Below are positions 14,905 through 15,254 of a stretch of DNA of 15,254 bases, piece after piece. The notes under the pieces were generated by a model. It searched no databases, was not told the origin of the DNA, and worked only from the letters and a program-made list of their open reading frames with translations. Both the position numbers and the translations under genes were made by a program. The DNA comes from Ferrovaceae bacterium (GTDB lineage Bacteria; Pseudomonadota; Gammaproteobacteria; Burkholderiales; Ferrovaceae): the NCBI GenBank assembly GCA_027457225.1, contig DAIDTL010000010.1, forward strand, positions 1-15,254, in the 5' to 3' direction. Every line of letters begins with the position of its first letter. Positions within the stretch are counted from its first letter, which is position 1.

Positions 14905-14912
14905 ATGGGCGC

Positions 14913-15245
14913 ATGAATCCTCGCGCCCTGCAAGACATCCTGCACCGGGACAATATCTTTGGTTCCCTCAACGCCCGGATGCAGTCCCTGGCCACGTTGC
15001 AACAAGCGTGGCAGGCCGCCCTGCCGCCCGGTTTGCGTTCCCACTCGCGGGTGATCGGAACGGAAGACCGGCTTCTGCTGGTTCAGGCGGAAAACAGCGC
15101 CATGGCGGCCAAACTGCGCCAATTGGCCCCCTCCCTGACGCGGGCCGTGGCCCAGGTTCTTCCGGAGCTCGAATCATTACGCATCCAGGTGGCTCCACCG
15201 GAGTCGCGCCCTGCGGTCCGGCACCGGCCTGCACAACCGCTGTAA
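14913..15245 (+). CDS. DUF721 (DciA-like) protein
   Basis: The small 110-aa protein has the DUF721 pattern. A helical N-terminus (LQDILHRDNIFGSLNARM) is followed by a Trp-containing segment (QQAWQAALPPGLRSHSRV), then DRLLLVQAENSAMAAKLRQL, PSLTRAVAQVLPEL and a beta-strand (LRIQVAPP). DUF721 proteins include DciA, a DnaB-helicase loader/operator in bacteria lacking DnaC/DnaI. This one is short and has a basic, Pro-rich tail. Assignment to the family is by pattern and by its position divergent from secA, 78 bp away. Whether it acts as DciA is inferred only. The start lacks a Shine-Dalgarno. Nine bases remain to the window edge. Confidence 0.75.
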   Translation: MNPRALQDILHRDNIFGSLNARMQSLATLQQAWQAALPPGLRSHSRVIGTEDRLLLVQAENSAMAAKLRQLAPSLTRAVAQVLPELESLRIQVAPPESRPAVRHRPAQPL

Positions 15246-15254
15246 CCCGAGGCC

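Overview
The window looks like a chromosomal segment of a fairly GC-rich Gram-negative proteobacterium, most likely a betaproteobacterium. The evidence is family content: a single-chain PurL of about 1300 residues, an LpxL/HtrB-type lipid A acyltransferase, SecA with a C-terminal zinc motif, a Nudix-TenI fusion, and the gene run DUF721 / secA - argJ - DUF815 ATPase - Nudix-TenI, which I recognise from betaproteobacterial genomes. The species cannot be fixed from the sequence alone.

Layout, left to right. (1) Positions 1-2630, minus strand: two tandem paralogous genes for ankyrin-repeat lipoproteins. The left one (1-679) runs off the window. The right one (753-2630) is complete, with a lipobox, a charged linker, twelve gap-free 33-residue ankyrin repeats and a TPR-like C-terminus. 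The two share a nearly identical 30-bp leader. This is the accessory part of the window. (2) 2779-7153, minus: ygfX, then purL. (3) 7180-9056, plus: ygfZ, then an LpxL-family acyltransferase. ygfZ is divergent from ygfX, as in enterobacteria, but sdhE is not present. (4) 9053-14834, minus: a tightly packed run transcribed as secA > argJ > DUF815 ATPase > Nudix-TenI, with junctions of 8 bp, 3 bp and a 4-bp ATGA overlap. It meets the acyltransferase gene tail to tail with overlapping stop codons. (5) 14913-15245, plus: a DUF721 (DciA-like) gene divergent from secA.

Main points of interest. argJ is broken by a single in-frame TAA at 11674-11676. Every other ArgJ motif is intact, and an ATG lies two codons after the stop. 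This may be a recent nonsense mutation, a sequence error, or a gene expressed as two chains. The tandem ankyrin lipoproteins are the best candidate for a poorly described system. They are predicted to be surface- or periplasm-facing, were built by internal two-repeat (66-residue) duplication, and differ in repeat length (33 versus mostly 34 residues).

There is no gene-free stretch over 300 bases, and I saw no tRNA, rRNA, CRISPR array, transposase or attachment site. The largest gap is 2631-2778, between purL and the ankyrin genes.
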